Source: Hymenobacter aquaticus
GTDB taxonomy: Bacteria; Bacteroidota; Bacteroidia; Cytophagales; Hymenobacteraceae
Assembly (NCBI RefSeq): GCF_004765605.1
Contig: NZ_SRLC01000001.1
Location: forward strand, 2,232,001-2,296,000
Direction of reading: 5' to 3'
Length of the DNA stretch: 64,000 nucleotides
Made by a program: the position numbers and the translations under genes. Below the pieces are notes generated by a model, which was not told the DNA's origin, ran no database searches, and was given only the letters and a program-made list of their open reading frames with translations. The first letter of the stretch is position 1. Each line of letters begins with the position of its first letter. Below are positions 1-8,667 of this stretch, piece by piece.

Positions 1-717
1 GCGGTGAAAGCCCGGATTATGCGGCTGGCGCCCACCCAACCGGTTCTGGACATCAGCCACGCTGTCGAACCCTTTAACATCGCGCACGCCCTACACGTTC
101 TCGATTCGGTATTTCGGGACTTCCCGAAGGGCACGGTGCACCTCGTTGGCGTCAATGACCACGGCGGCAGCAAGGGCAGCTGGCAAGCCGCCCTGTTTGA
201 GGACCACTACTTCGTGGCGGCCAACAACGGCCTGCTGACCCTGCTCACCGACGGCAAGCCCGAGGAGCTGGTGCAGATTCCGGCGGCGGCCACCGCCTCC
301 CCCACCCGCGACATTCTGGCCCCGGCCGCCGTGCACCTGGCCCAGGGCGGCCTGCTCGCCGATCTGGGCCCGGCGGCCCATGACTCGTACCAGCTGCTGA
401 ACCGACAGCTGCGCCTGCAGGACAACCGCATTACCGGCCACGTCATTCACGTGGACCACTACGGCAACCTGATTACCAACATCAGCCGCACGGCGCTGGA
501 AGTTATTGGCCGCGGCCGGCCCTGCACCATTCACTTTGCCCGCGAAACCGTGCGCGAGGTGGCCGCCCACTTTCAGGCCGCCGACCCCGGCGACGCGGTG
601 TGCATTTTCAACAGCCAGGACCGGCTGTGCATCGGCGTCAACCAGGGCAACGCCGCCGAGCTGCTCGGGCTCTACTTCGATTCGCAGGTGGACATTCGCT
701 TCCCGGTGGAAGGGTAA
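1..717 (+). CDS. SAM hydroxide adenosyltransferase (DUF62 family), 5' end cut by window
   Basis: The reading frame is open from the first base, so the true start lies upstream and only about 238 residues are visible. The visible protein opens with VKARI-RLAPTQPVLDISH, the usual continuation of the N-terminal domain in the SAM hydrolase/fluorinase-like superfamily (S-adenosyl-L-methionine hydroxide adenosyltransferase, which splits SAM into adenosine and methionine using water). The C-terminal part has HVDHYGNLITNIS and the NSQDRLCIGVNQGNAAELLG tail typical of the family. There is no signal peptide in the visible part, so it is probably cytosolic. Family assignment is by recognition of these motifs; substrate is inferred from the family. 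Confidence 0.88.
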   Translation, partial: AVKARIMRLAPTQPVLDISHAVEPFNIAHALHVLDSVFRDFPKGTVHLVGVNDHGGSKGSWQAALFEDHYFVAANNGLLTLLTDGKPEELVQIPAAATASPTRDILAPAAVHLAQGGLLADLGPAAHDSYQLLNRQLRLQDNRITGHVIHVDHYGNLITNISRTALEVIGRGRPCTIHFARETVREVAAHFQAADPGDAVCIFNSQDRLCIGVNQGNAAELLGLYFDSQVDIRFPVEG

Positions 718-847
718 GCAACTGGCGGCGGCTATTAAAAACCGGCTTCAACTGGTTTAAACGAACTTTCTTGGCTTGTTTATTTATTATGTTAAGTATT
801 GATAGTCATTCTGTCAGTGCTCCTTTTTCTACTTTCGCCCCCAGCAG

Positions 848-1168
848 ATGCTGACTCGTATCGTGCGCATGACTTTCCAGCCGGAAAAAGTAGCCGATTT
901 CCTGGCCATATTTCAAGACTCGGAAAATAAAATCCGGAATATGCCCGGCTGCCGGCACTTGGAGCTCTGGCAGGACGCCGACCTGCCCCATGTGTACTGC
1001 ACCCACAGCCGCTGGGACTCGGCCACCGACCTAAACAATTACCGCCATTCGGCCTTATTTGGGCAGGTGTGGCCGGCAACGAAGGCGTTGTTTGCGGCTC
1101 CGCCCCTGGCTTTCTCCGTATACCCGGCGGGCCAGGACTCATCCTCTCCTGCCCTCCCGACCACCTAA
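848..1168 (+). CDS. Antibiotic biosynthesis monooxygenase (ABM) domain protein
   Basis: A 106-residue single-domain protein with the dimeric alpha/beta-barrel ABM signature: an N-terminal strand MLTRIVRMTF, then a PGCRHLELWQD segment and a WDSATDLNNYRHS segment. Proteins of this family include quinol monooxygenases and heme-degrading enzymes, but most members are uncharacterised, so no substrate is proposed. The stop codon overlaps the start of hscB by one base (TAATG at 1166-1170), so the two are probably translationally coupled. Confidence 0.8.
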   Translation: MLTRIVRMTFQPEKVADFLAIFQDSENKIRNMPGCRHLELWQDADLPHVYCTHSRWDSATDLNNYRHSALFGQVWPATKALFAAPPLAFSVYPAGQDSSSPALPTT

Positions 1169-1704
1169 TGCGTACTGACTACTTCGAATTTTACGGCCTA
1201 CCGGAAACCTTCCAGCCCGACGCGGCGGCCCTGAAAAGCAAATACTACGCGCTGAGCCGCGAATATCACCCCGATTTTCACGCCACGGCCAGCCCCGAGC
1301 GGCAGCAGGAAATTCTGCAGCTGGCCACGGTGAACACCAATGCCTACCGCACCCTCACCGACCCCGACCTGCGCATGGCCTATATCCTGGGCCGCCACGG
1401 TTTGCTGGAAGAAGGCAAGCAGGAGCTGCCCCCGGATTTTCTGATGGAGGTGATGGACCTGAACGAGCAGCTAATGGAGCTGGAGTTTGAGCCCGACCCG
1501 GCCATCGTGCAGCGCGTAACCCAGGAAACCCAAGACCTGACCGCCACCCTCGACGCGGGCATTGCGTCGGTTCTGGCTGGCTATGAGGGCTTACCGGTGG
1601 ACGTGCGCCCCCAGGCCTTACAACAAATCCGCACGTATTATCTCAAAAAGCGGTATTTGTTGCGTATTCACGAAAGTCTCGCTAAGTTTGCAACCCGTTC
1701 CTGA
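1168..1704 (+). CDS. hscB: Fe-S assembly co-chaperone HscB (J-domain)
   Basis: The 178-residue protein starts at the ATG in TAATG that overlaps the stop of the preceding gene; a longer frame exists upstream but that part overlaps the ABM gene. The N-terminal J domain (residues 1-75) begins with DYFEFYGLPETF and carries the HPD motif at 34-36 (REYHPDFHA) that stimulates the Hsp70 HscA. The C-terminal three-helix part (MDLNEQLMELEFEPD) matches the HscB IscU-binding domain. Length is typical (about 170-180 residues). It would help transfer Fe-S clusters from the IscU scaffold; hscA and iscU are not in this window. Confidence 0.92.
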   Translation: MRTDYFEFYGLPETFQPDAAALKSKYYALSREYHPDFHATASPERQQEILQLATVNTNAYRTLTDPDLRMAYILGRHGLLEEGKQELPPDFLMEVMDLNEQLMELEFEPDPAIVQRVTQETQDLTATLDAGIASVLAGYEGLPVDVRPQALQQIRTYYLKKRYLLRIHESLAKFATRS

Positions 1705-1722
1705 GTTGAGGGAACGAGTGAA

Positions 1723-1807
1723 GCCCAGATGGCGGAATCGGTAGACGCGTCGGTCTCAAACACCGATATCGAAAGATGTGCCGGTTCGACCCCGGCTCTG
1801 GGTACCA
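1723..1807 (+). tRNA. tRNA-Leu (anticodon CAA), CCA encoded
   Basis: A complete cloverleaf can be drawn. Acceptor GCCCAGA (1723-1729) pairs with TCTGGGT (1797-1803). The anticodon stem is TCGGT/ACCGA with loop CTCAAAC, giving anticodon CAA. There is a long class II variable arm, and the T arm is GCCGG-TTCGACC-CCGGC. Discriminator A at 1804 is followed by CCA at 1805-1807. The long variable arm and A73 fit leucine, reading UUG codons. Confidence 0.95.
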
Positions 1808-1820
1808 AGAGTACAAATTG

Positions 1821-1874
1821 AAAAAGCCTGAAAAGCTGCACATCTGGTGACAGAAGCAGTTTTTCAGGCTTTTT
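1821..1874. terminator. Bidirectional rho-independent terminator
   Basis: A 14-base arm AAAAAGCCTGAAAA (1821-1834) is exactly complementary to TTTTCAGGCTTTTT (1861-1874). The arms carry A and T runs on the outside, so the hairpin can end both the tRNA-Leu transcript and the convergent MBL-fold hydrolase transcript (stop at 1921). The loop is long (26 nt). Confidence 0.75.
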
Positions 1875-1920
1875 GCCTTCCATACCCTCGGGTATGATTT
1901 ACTATCGTAGCCAAACCTCC

Positions 1921-3552
1921 CTATAGCCGCACGGTGTACTGCTTCCAGAGCACTTGGGCGGTTTTGTTAGGGGCGTGCTGGGCGTAGTCGGGCAGGGAGG
2001 CGAGAGAAACCGTGTCCGAGGGCGGGTTGACGATGTCGTTCTCATTCATAATGATGCAGCGGCCCTCGCACCGCTCGATGAGCTCACTGAGCAGCGGGCT
2101 GTTGGGCATCGTTGTTTTCCACCGCGACGAGATGCGCGTGCGGTCCAGCGTTACCATCGTGGTCAGACTGGGGTTGCTCATCAGCTTGATACCCTTGTCC
2201 AGGGGAGTGCCGTTGTAGCTCAGGTGATGACTCACCTTGTAGAAAACGGTGCGGTTGAGCAGGTCTTCCACGAAGTGTTTTCCGTTGGGGCCGGCGCCGG
2301 CCCACTTTTCTATCATGTGCCAGCTTTCCCAGCTGCCGTACTCAGCGTCGCCGGGTAGCAGGAGTACCTTGCCGTTTTTGCCCGTTTCGATGGCCAGTGC
2401 CAGGCTGGTGTTGTTGATGTGCGAGTTTAGCCGAATGGCCAGTGAACCGGCCGTATACAGCCACTCGTTTTCAATCTGCCGCCATTTTTCGTCGTCGGCA
2501 TCTTCTTGGCCGCTCTCTTGTACGCCGTTGTATGCGTTGAGCAGCGTTCTGACCTTTTTCAGGTACTCCTGCATATTGTCGGCGGCTTTCTTGATGTCGG
2601 CGTTGGTCAGCGCCTTTTCGTCGACTACGTATTCCCGCCCGAAAGGCAAGTCGGCATATGCCTCGTCGGAGTTCAGGTTGGCAAAGGTGTTCATGGCCAA
2701 AATACCTTCCCCAATGGAGAAATGCCGCTTGTGGACGTCTTTTCCTTCGCGCCCGTCCTTATAGATGTATTTCTTGTCGAGTGGGGGACCGAGCACGTGA
2801 AACTTGACGTCGGGGAGTTGCGGAAACGACAGCGAGGTGCCCGGGCTCAGGTAGCGCACCACGGTATCCGGATTGTTCGTGACCAGCTTCTTGATGGATA
2901 CCATGCCGGCCAAGGGCTTACCGGGCGGGCTTCCTTTCTCGTCGAGGTTGATTTCTCCCAAGGTTTCCAGCCCCATAAACAGGGATTCCAGGGCCGCTAG
3001 GGCCTGCGTATTCTCTTTTTCAATGGCCTTCCGGTTATCGTCGACCTTGTTCAGGGCTTTCTGAAAGCCTTCCCGCATCCGCAGCCGCTTATGCTGCAGA
3101 TCCTGGGCCGTCCCACTGGGGTCTTTCGGATTTTCCGTCCAGGCAAACCACGCCTGCCGGATCTTCAGCTGCTCGAAAATGTCGGCGCACTTAGCAAAGC
3201 CATTGACGTGGTCCTGGTGCTCGTGCGTGACGACCAGCAAGTCGATAACGCCTCCCTCCCACCGCTCTGGGTCGCTGGTGTTTTTACCCTCCGGCTCCGC
3301 GTCATGTTTGATCCACGTCGCCAGGTTTTCCACGTACGGGCGAAAGTCGTTGGCGTCGCCGACGCAGCTGCCGCAGTCTATCATCATGGTGAAGATGCGC
3401 TCCGGGCCGGCGTAGAATTTCAGGCCAAAACAGTCGCCGGTACCCATGCAATACATGCGAATTTCAACCCGCGTGGGCTTTTTCGGGAGCAGAATTTCTC
3501 CTTCTGCCAACTCCTGGGCCATGCGGGCGGCGGTAGCTGAATTATGAGCCAT
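1921..3552 (-). CDS. MBL-fold (metallo-beta-lactamase) hydrolase, ComEC-like
   Basis: A 543-residue protein without a signal peptide. I start it at the ATG at 3552 (MAHNSATAARM...), 13 bases after the stop of the upstream peptidase gene; a longer frame to 3639 would overlap that gene by 74 bases. Near the N-terminus, MGTGDCFGLKFY...MMIDCGS resembles the entry strand of ComEC/Rec2-type MBL domains. THEHQDH at about residues 108-114 is the metal-binding HxHxDH motif. A later SHHLSYNGTPL segment could supply the distal histidine. The middle is a long insertion of unknown role. It is the last gene of a cluster with a patatin and a peptidase. Sampled GC is about 50%, visibly lower than the roughly 63% of the neighbours. 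Reaction and substrate are unknown. Confidence 0.8.
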   Translation of the reverse strand: MAHNSATAARMAQELAEGEILLPKKPTRVEIRMYCMGTGDCFGLKFYAGPERIFTMMIDCGSCVGDANDFRPYVENLATWIKHDAEPEGKNTSDPERWEGGVIDLLVVTHEHQDHVNGFAKCADIFEQLKIRQAWFAWTENPKDPSGTAQDLQHKRLRMREGFQKALNKVDDNRKAIEKENTQALAALESLFMGLETLGEINLDEKGSPPGKPLAGMVSIKKLVTNNPDTVVRYLSPGTSLSFPQLPDVKFHVLGPPLDKKYIYKDGREGKDVHKRHFSIGEGILAMNTFANLNSDEAYADLPFGREYVVDEKALTNADIKKAADNMQEYLKKVRTLLNAYNGVQESGQEDADDEKWRQIENEWLYTAGSLAIRLNSHINNTSLALAIETGKNGKVLLLPGDAEYGSWESWHMIEKWAGAGPNGKHFVEDLLNRTVFYKVSHHLSYNGTPLDKGIKLMSNPSLTTMVTLDRTRISSRWKTTMPNSPLLSELIERCEGRCIIMNENDIVNPPSDTVSLASLPDYAQHAPNKTAQVLWKQYTVRL

Positions 3553-3565
3553 GATGCGGTACGGA

Positions 3566-5737
3566 TTAGTGCTGGTGCAGGAAAGCAAAAGGCTCGCTGA
3601 GGCAGTGCAGCTGCTCGCCAAAGTAGAGCGAATACGCATTATGGTCGCGGCCTACCTGCCCGTATTGGTATTGATACTGGCGCACTACCCGGGCCACGTC
3701 AATTTTGAGCTCGATCTGGGGAACACGCCGGGCCATCTGGTCTTCCAGGTCCTGGCGGGCGATAAGCGGCTTCGACACGGCATACTTCAGCTTTTGCGTG
3801 TCCAGGTCGAAAATAAGGGTACAGCCGCCCCGAAACTCCATGGCCTGTATCCCGGGCGAGACATCAACCGAGGGCTTGGTCAGATCATAATAGCCCTCGA
3901 TGCTGGGGGCCGCGGCCGTTCGTTGTCCGTTGCTGTCGTACGAGACCATCCGGATCAGCACCCCGCTGCGCTGGGTCAGGGAGAATACCACGTGGTTGAT
4001 TTGGGTGCCGTCGGGCCCGATGCGGTTCACGAGGCGCAGGTTTTGGATCTGGAAAGACGGGCCGGTGTACCCTTCGCTGTTGGTCGTATGCACCCCCACG
4101 TCGAGGGGGTTGGCGGTGAAGACCAGGCCCGTGAGGCGGGAGAAGTGCATGGAAGCCCCAAACTTGGATTTGATGCGCGCGTGCAGGCCGGTCATCTCAC
4201 TGGTTTCCATCTGCTTGGAATACGCCCCGGCAATATATTTACGGGTTACGTCGTAAATGTCGCCGCGGTCTTTCACGTACTGAATCTCGTTGGCGTAGTC
4301 GCGCAGGAAGTTGTTAATCGTGGTCAGCAGCTCGTGCGTGTCTTTGTCGACCTCGAAGGTGTGCGTGTCGCCGGTGCTGTCCATCTGCACGATTTTGCTT
4401 TCACCATTTTGGTCGGGCCGCGGCTTGTCGACTCCCAAGTTCCAGAGCTTATACTGCAGGCTTTCCACGCTCAGGGTCTTGATGCCCGTGGGGTAGATGC
4501 CGCGCCGGCGAAAAGCGTCGATAAAGGCCAAGCGGTAATCTTGCTCATCGTCGCGTACCAGGTCCACGTCGGCCGTAATGATGGCGCGTAGGTACTCCCC
4601 GAAGGTAATATCCACCGGCGGACAATAGTCCAGGGCCCGGATACACATGTTCAGCACATGGTTGGCCGACTTGGCAGCCTCATTCGCCAGGCGGTTTACC
4701 AGGTCGGGGTGCAGATTGCCCTGGGGCAGCACCCCGGTGCCGCCCGAGGCAATGCGCAGCAGGTCGGCAATGCGGTTTTTGTAGATTGAGAGGAAGGCTT
4801 CGAACACCGCCGCCACCAGGATGCTGCCCCGCGCGTGCGGCTCCTGCACCAGGCGGTAGTCGTCGCCGTTGGGCTCCTTGGGCCGCCATTTGCCGGTTTC
4901 CGGGTCCCGCTCGCCAATGGCGTCGCGCAGGCTGCCGTAGCCGCCGATGGCCGAGCCAAACTGCTGCGCCAGCTCGCCCAGCAGATTCTGCGACGATAGG
5001 TCGCCGCGGGTGCGGGCAATCTGGTGCTTGAGCACTTCGGGAAAGGTAAAGTGCTGAAACAGGGCCACGATGTCGGCAAAGGCTTCGTGAAATGCCAGCA
5101 CGTCGGGGTTCGAGGCCTCGTTATAGTAGTAGTGCATGCCGTCGAGCAGGGCGTGGGTCAGCTCGTGGGCAATGATGTCGTGGCTCAGGCAGGTAAACAC
5201 CAGCGAATCGGGCATGAGCATGGTTTCGTCGGCCGGCGCAGACGAGAAATAGCCAAAGAGTAAGGCTTTTTTCAAGGGGCTGTAAAAGGCATTGGCGTCG
5301 CGCAGGGCGTGCGGATACACCCGCAGCCGCCGCACAAAGCCCTCGTACTGCTTGCCGCCAATGGTGCGGCGCGCACTCCAGAGCACCTTGCGGCCCAGCG
5401 CATTTTCGAAGTTCTTGATGGTTGTCATGGCCACCGCGTACACCATCTGCTGGTGAAACTGCGGGTTGCTTTCACTGGGCTCCAGCCCATCCTGGGCCAC
5501 GATGTACCGGTCGCGTAGGTCTACGGGCTTGTAGAAGCGCTTTACGGTCGGGTCGTAGTCAATCACCTCCAGGTACTCGCCTACCGGGCCGGGCTCCAGG
5601 TGCTCCCAGTCGAGCTTATAGGTGATGTTGTTGATGTCGACCGTGTCCATGCGCAACGACAGGGATGGGTCGAAGCTGTAGGCCCGCAGCTTGCGGAAGG
5701 CGGGGCGCTTGGTCAGGTTGATATGGTTGGTCGACAT
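3566..5737 (-). CDS. Thermolysin-like zinc metallopeptidase (gluzincin)
   Basis: A 723-residue protein. HELTH at residues 190-194 is the zinc-binding HExxH motif. The following FHEAFADIVALF, about 25 residues later, matches the third-ligand helix of M4/thermolysin-like gluzincins (NEAxSD in thermolysin). No signal peptide or membrane segment is evident, so unlike classical M4 peptidases it may act in the cytosol or be delivered by its neighbours. The C-terminal 250 residues do not resemble anything I recognise. The gene follows the patatin gene with a 24-base gap and precedes the MBL hydrolase, consistent with one transcript. Substrate unknown. Confidence 0.78.
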   Translation of the reverse strand: MSTNHINLTKRPAFRKLRAYSFDPSLSLRMDTVDINNITYKLDWEHLEPGPVGEYLEVIDYDPTVKRFYKPVDLRDRYIVAQDGLEPSESNPQFHQQMVYAVAMTTIKNFENALGRKVLWSARRTIGGKQYEGFVRRLRVYPHALRDANAFYSPLKKALLFGYFSSAPADETMLMPDSLVFTCLSHDIIAHELTHALLDGMHYYYNEASNPDVLAFHEAFADIVALFQHFTFPEVLKHQIARTRGDLSSQNLLGELAQQFGSAIGGYGSLRDAIGERDPETGKWRPKEPNGDDYRLVQEPHARGSILVAAVFEAFLSIYKNRIADLLRIASGGTGVLPQGNLHPDLVNRLANEAAKSANHVLNMCIRALDYCPPVDITFGEYLRAIITADVDLVRDDEQDYRLAFIDAFRRRGIYPTGIKTLSVESLQYKLWNLGVDKPRPDQNGESKIVQMDSTGDTHTFEVDKDTHELLTTINNFLRDYANEIQYVKDRGDIYDVTRKYIAGAYSKQMETSEMTGLHARIKSKFGASMHFSRLTGLVFTANPLDVGVHTTNSEGYTGPSFQIQNLRLVNRIGPDGTQINHVVFSLTQRSGVLIRMVSYDSNGQRTAAAPSIEGYYDLTKPSVDVSPGIQAMEFRGGCTLIFDLDTQKLKYAVSKPLIARQDLEDQMARRVPQIELKIDVARVVRQYQYQYGQVGRDHNAYSLYFGEQLHCLSEPFAFLHQH

Positions 5738-5761
5738 ACAATAGAGTAGTTGAGGAAGTAG

Positions 5762-7159
5762 TCAGGCCAGAACCGGGGCCGGGCTGGAAACTTGGAGCAA
5801 GTGCGGGCAATAGAGCTTTACCTGCAGCTCCGTGAGGTTTTCGCCCTGCCGGATCAGCCCCTCGAGCTGAGCGTCGGTTAAGGGCGTCAGGTTGGTGGGC
5901 GTGGTGCGGGCAATGTTCCAGGCCGCGTCGGTCAGGTCGCGGGCGGCCAGCTCGGCATAGCCTATTTGCTGCTCGGTGCGCTCAATCAGCCAGGCGCGGA
6001 CCTGTTCGGCCTGTCCGGGCTGGCGGTAGCGCTCCAGCACTTCCTGCCACCCTTGTGAGTCGAAGCCGTGGGCTAGCAGCACCTCGGGCAGCACGTCGCC
6101 CCGCAGGCAGTTATCCACGAAGCCCGGGATGCAGTTGGCCAGCCGCCAGCCCAACGACAGGAAGGCAATCGGCCGGTCGGCCAGCTCCACGTTGCGGTAG
6201 AGGTTGACGCTCATCTGCACGTTCTTGATGCGGTTCATGAACAAATCCACGGTGCGGACCAGCACCCCGATGGTGTTGGTGTAGGCCTCGTCGTCGGGCA
6301 GTCCGGCCCCGGCGTCGGAGCTGATAACGGTGCGGCACTCGTAGCCGCTGCCGGGCTGGGTTATCTTCTGAATTCCCTGGTTATCATACACGCCGCCGTC
6401 GATGAGCTGGGGCACCACCTCGGAATTCCGCGTCGGCTGCTGGAAAAAGGTTCGGGCGATGCGTACTGGGGTAAAGGCAAACGGGACGCAGGAAGAAGCC
6501 ATAACGGCCCGGGCCACCGGAAACCCGGTGGTCACGAAGCGCACCGGCGGCAGGCCATAGTGGTAAGTGTGGCTGCGCACTGCCGTGTAGGCCGAGTCGC
6601 CCATGCGCGTTTGCGAAAACGTGAAGGGCCGCCCCGTCTGCAGATTCGACGAGCCAATGGCCATCAAAGGCCGCGCGGGCAGCTGGGCCAAGGTGGCGCC
6701 CTGAAAAAAGAACTGGTCGTAGGCCCGCTCGATTTCCTGGCTGATCGGGAACAGCGCGAACTGGTAGCGGAGCAGCACGGCCACTAAGCCCGCCAGCACC
6801 AGCACCGCCCAGGGTGCGTACCGACTAAACAGCAGCCACCCCGCCGCCACCAGAAAAGCGGCGACGACGGCCAAGCCGCGGATAAACCAGGCCGAGCGTA
6901 GCACGTACCCAATCACGCTTTTCTGCCGGAGGGCGGCGTGCATCCGCGCGTGAAACGCGGGGTAATCGGTTTGGCCATTCAGGCAGTAAGCCGCCCCCGT
7001 GATGGAGCCGCCGGAAATGGTCGACAGCACCTCTACGTGCGGCAGAATGCCCAGCTCGTGCAACTTGCGGAGGGTGCCCAGGTGGAAAGCGGCCGCCCGG
7101 TAGCCGCCCCCCGACAGGGCCAGCCCCAGGGCATGAGGGTAGTTGGAGGTAGTCGTCAT
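5762..7159 (-). CDS. Patatin-like phospholipase with two membrane helices
   Basis: 465 residues, started at the ATG at 7159 (MTTTSNYPHALGLALSGGG); 14 further codons upstream are possible but do not look like family sequence. The oxyanion-hole motif SGGGYR is at residues 16-21, the nucleophile elbow STISGGS at about 46-52 (candidate Ser49; the usual first Gly of GxSxG is Thr here, as in other bacterial patatins of this subtype), and the catalytic Asp in IDGGVYDNQG near residue 258. Two hydrophobic stretches after residue 95 (IRGLAVVAAFLVAAGWLLF and WAVLVLAGLVAVLL) look like a membrane hairpin inserted in the lipase domain. It would hydrolyse acyl esters of membrane lipids. It is the first gene of the patatin-peptidase-MBL cluster. 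Confidence 0.85.
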   Translation of the reverse strand: MTTTSNYPHALGLALSGGGYRAAAFHLGTLRKLHELGILPHVEVLSTISGGSITGAAYCLNGQTDYPAFHARMHAALRQKSVIGYVLRSAWFIRGLAVVAAFLVAAGWLLFSRYAPWAVLVLAGLVAVLLRYQFALFPISQEIERAYDQFFFQGATLAQLPARPLMAIGSSNLQTGRPFTFSQTRMGDSAYTAVRSHTYHYGLPPVRFVTTGFPVARAVMASSCVPFAFTPVRIARTFFQQPTRNSEVVPQLIDGGVYDNQGIQKITQPGSGYECRTVISSDAGAGLPDDEAYTNTIGVLVRTVDLFMNRIKNVQMSVNLYRNVELADRPIAFLSLGWRLANCIPGFVDNCLRGDVLPEVLLAHGFDSQGWQEVLERYRQPGQAEQVRAWLIERTEQQIGYAELAARDLTDAAWNIARTTPTNLTPLTDAQLEGLIRQGENLTELQVKLYCPHLLQVSSPAPVLA

Positions 7160-7461
7160 ACGAGCGGAAATGAACCTGTGACGGAGGCTGACTTCGGACA
7201 AGATCCGGAGGCTAATTTGCGTATCCTGCTGCTAGTAAACATCAGTACTACCACTGTATTACCCGGCAAATGCCCGCCCAGAGCACGCAACGGCCACCGG
7301 GCGCGGAAAACTGGCGTTGAAACAGCAGAAAGGGTTTCCCGCTTCCGCCGGGTAGCCGTATATTTGAAGGATATAGCCTCTTGAATTTTTGCTTTTTGGC
7401 GGCAGGAGGAGCTAGTCTGTTATCCTGCTTTCTTGTTTACATCTGTGTGCTTACCCATTTC
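7160..7461. other. Divergent promoter region, no gene seen
   Basis: About 300 bases between the divergent patatin and glycosyltransferase genes. The only clear signal is the plus-strand -7 box described separately. No structured RNA or additional ORF with family-like sequence was recognised. A TTG-started extension of the glycosyltransferase begins at 7381 but would start only about 8 bases after the predicted transcription start. Confidence 0.5.
7359..7366 (+). promoter_or_regulatory. Bacteroidetes -7 box TATATTTG
   Basis: TATATTTG fits the TAnnTTTG -7 element. A TTTC about 20 bases upstream could be the -33 element. It would drive the glycosyltransferase gene and gives a leader of roughly 90 bases to the GTG start at 7462. 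Confidence 0.5.
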
Positions 7462-8667
7462 GTGACCCATTCCGTCGTCACAGCCACCGCTGCTGCTTCG
7501 CCTTTGCGTATTGCGTTTGTTAGTTCCTGCTCCGGCGAATGGGGAGGCAGTGAAGAACTGTGGTCCGGCACGGCGCTGCTGCTGGCCCGGGCAGGCCATA
7601 CGGTGCGGGCCTTCAAAACCAATGTGAATGCCAACCACCCTCGCCTGGTAGCCCTGCGCGTGGCCGGCTGCCCCATTACCGACCTTACGCCGGCCGTGAC
7701 GCTACGCAAGCGCATCACCAACCGGCTGCTGCCCTACCGCCGGCAGTATACCTGGCGCAAAATCAGCCAGCAGCTGCTCACGCGGGGCCTGCGCGCCCTG
7801 GAGCCCCAGCTCACCGTTATTTCGCAGGGCTCCAACTACGACGGGTTTGTGCTGGCCGACGTGTGCCGCAGCATGGGCCTGCCCTACGTGCTGTTGTCGC
7901 AGAAAGCCATTGACTTTTTTCTACCCCCCGACCTGGAACGGGGCCTGGTGCAGGAAATCTACCGGCTGGCCCAGCGGTGCTACTTCGTGTCGCGCCACAA
8001 CCTGGAGCTGACGGAGCTGCAGCTGGGTATGCGGCTGCCGGAGGCGGAGGTGGTCTGGAACCCCTACAACGTACCCTTCGCGGGAGAACTGGCGTGGCCC
8101 GCTCCTACTGCTACCGAGGTGGTGCAGCTGGCATGCGTGGCCCGCCTGCACGTGCCCGACAAAGGCCAGGATCTGCTTTTGCAGGTGCTGGCGCAGCCGA
8201 AGTGGCGGCAACGGGCCGTGCACGTTACCCTGTTCGGGGATGGCCCGGATGAGGCCGCTATTCAGGAGATGATTGCCTTTCTGAACTTGCAGGACAAGGT
8301 GAGCTTCGGCGGCCATACCTCCGACGTGGCGGGCATCTGGCGCAGCCACCACGCGCTGATATTGCCCTCCCGCCACGAGGGCCTGCCCCTGGCTTTGGTC
8401 GAGGCCATGCTGTCGGGGCGGCCCACTATTGCGGCCAATGCCGGCGGCATCGCCGAGCTGCTGACCGACGAAGTAACCGGGTTTCTGGCCGCCGCCGCTA
8501 CCGTGCCGGCCCTCGATGAAGCCCTGGAGCGGGCCTGGGCAGCCCGGGCAGCTTGGCCGCAGCTCGGAGCCGAGGCCGCCCGGCAGGCCCGGGCCTCTGT
8601 GCCGATAGATGCCCCGCGGCTGCTGGCGCAGAAACTGCTGAATCTGGTGGCCGTTAGCGCCAGCTAG
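7462..8667 (+). CDS. Glycosyltransferase family 4 type (GT-B)
   Basis: I start at GTG 7462 (THSVVTATAAASPLRIAFVSS), 401 residues. There is no ATG near the N-terminus, and a TTG at 7381 is possible but unlikely from the promoter position. The N-terminal GT-B domain opens with RIAFVSSCSGEWGGSEELW. The C-terminal nucleotide-sugar domain has ARLHVPDKGQDLLLQVL, then the GT4 signature RHEGLPLALVEAMLSGRPTI with the E-x7-E spacing and AANAGGIAELL. No membrane segment. Its stop overlaps the stop of the convergent UbiA gene by 3 bases. Donor and acceptor are unknown; the neighbouring prenyl-lipid genes suggest, but do not show, a lipid acceptor. Confidence 0.88.
   Translation: MTHSVVTATAAASPLRIAFVSSCSGEWGGSEELWSGTALLLARAGHTVRAFKTNVNANHPRLVALRVAGCPITDLTPAVTLRKRITNRLLPYRRQYTWRKISQQLLTRGLRALEPQLTVISQGSNYDGFVLADVCRSMGLPYVLLSQKAIDFFLPPDLERGLVQEIYRLAQRCYFVSRHNLELTELQLGMRLPEAEVVWNPYNVPFAGELAWPAPTATEVVQLACVARLHVPDKGQDLLLQVLAQPKWRQRAVHVTLFGDGPDEAAIQEMIAFLNLQDKVSFGGHTSDVAGIWRSHHALILPSRHEGLPLALVEAMLSGRPTIAANAGGIAELLTDEVTGFLAAAATVPALDEALERAWAARAAWPQLGAEAARQARASVPIDAPRLLAQKLLNLVAVSAS

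Noticed and set aside
1783-7200. Search for a direct repeat of the tRNA-Leu 3' end (att site)
   Set aside because: No second copy of the T-arm/acceptor sequence was seen by eye, and no integrase gene is present.
7381-7461. TTG-started extension of the glycosyltransferase
   Set aside because: It would start only about 8 bases after the predicted transcription start, and the added residues are not family-like.
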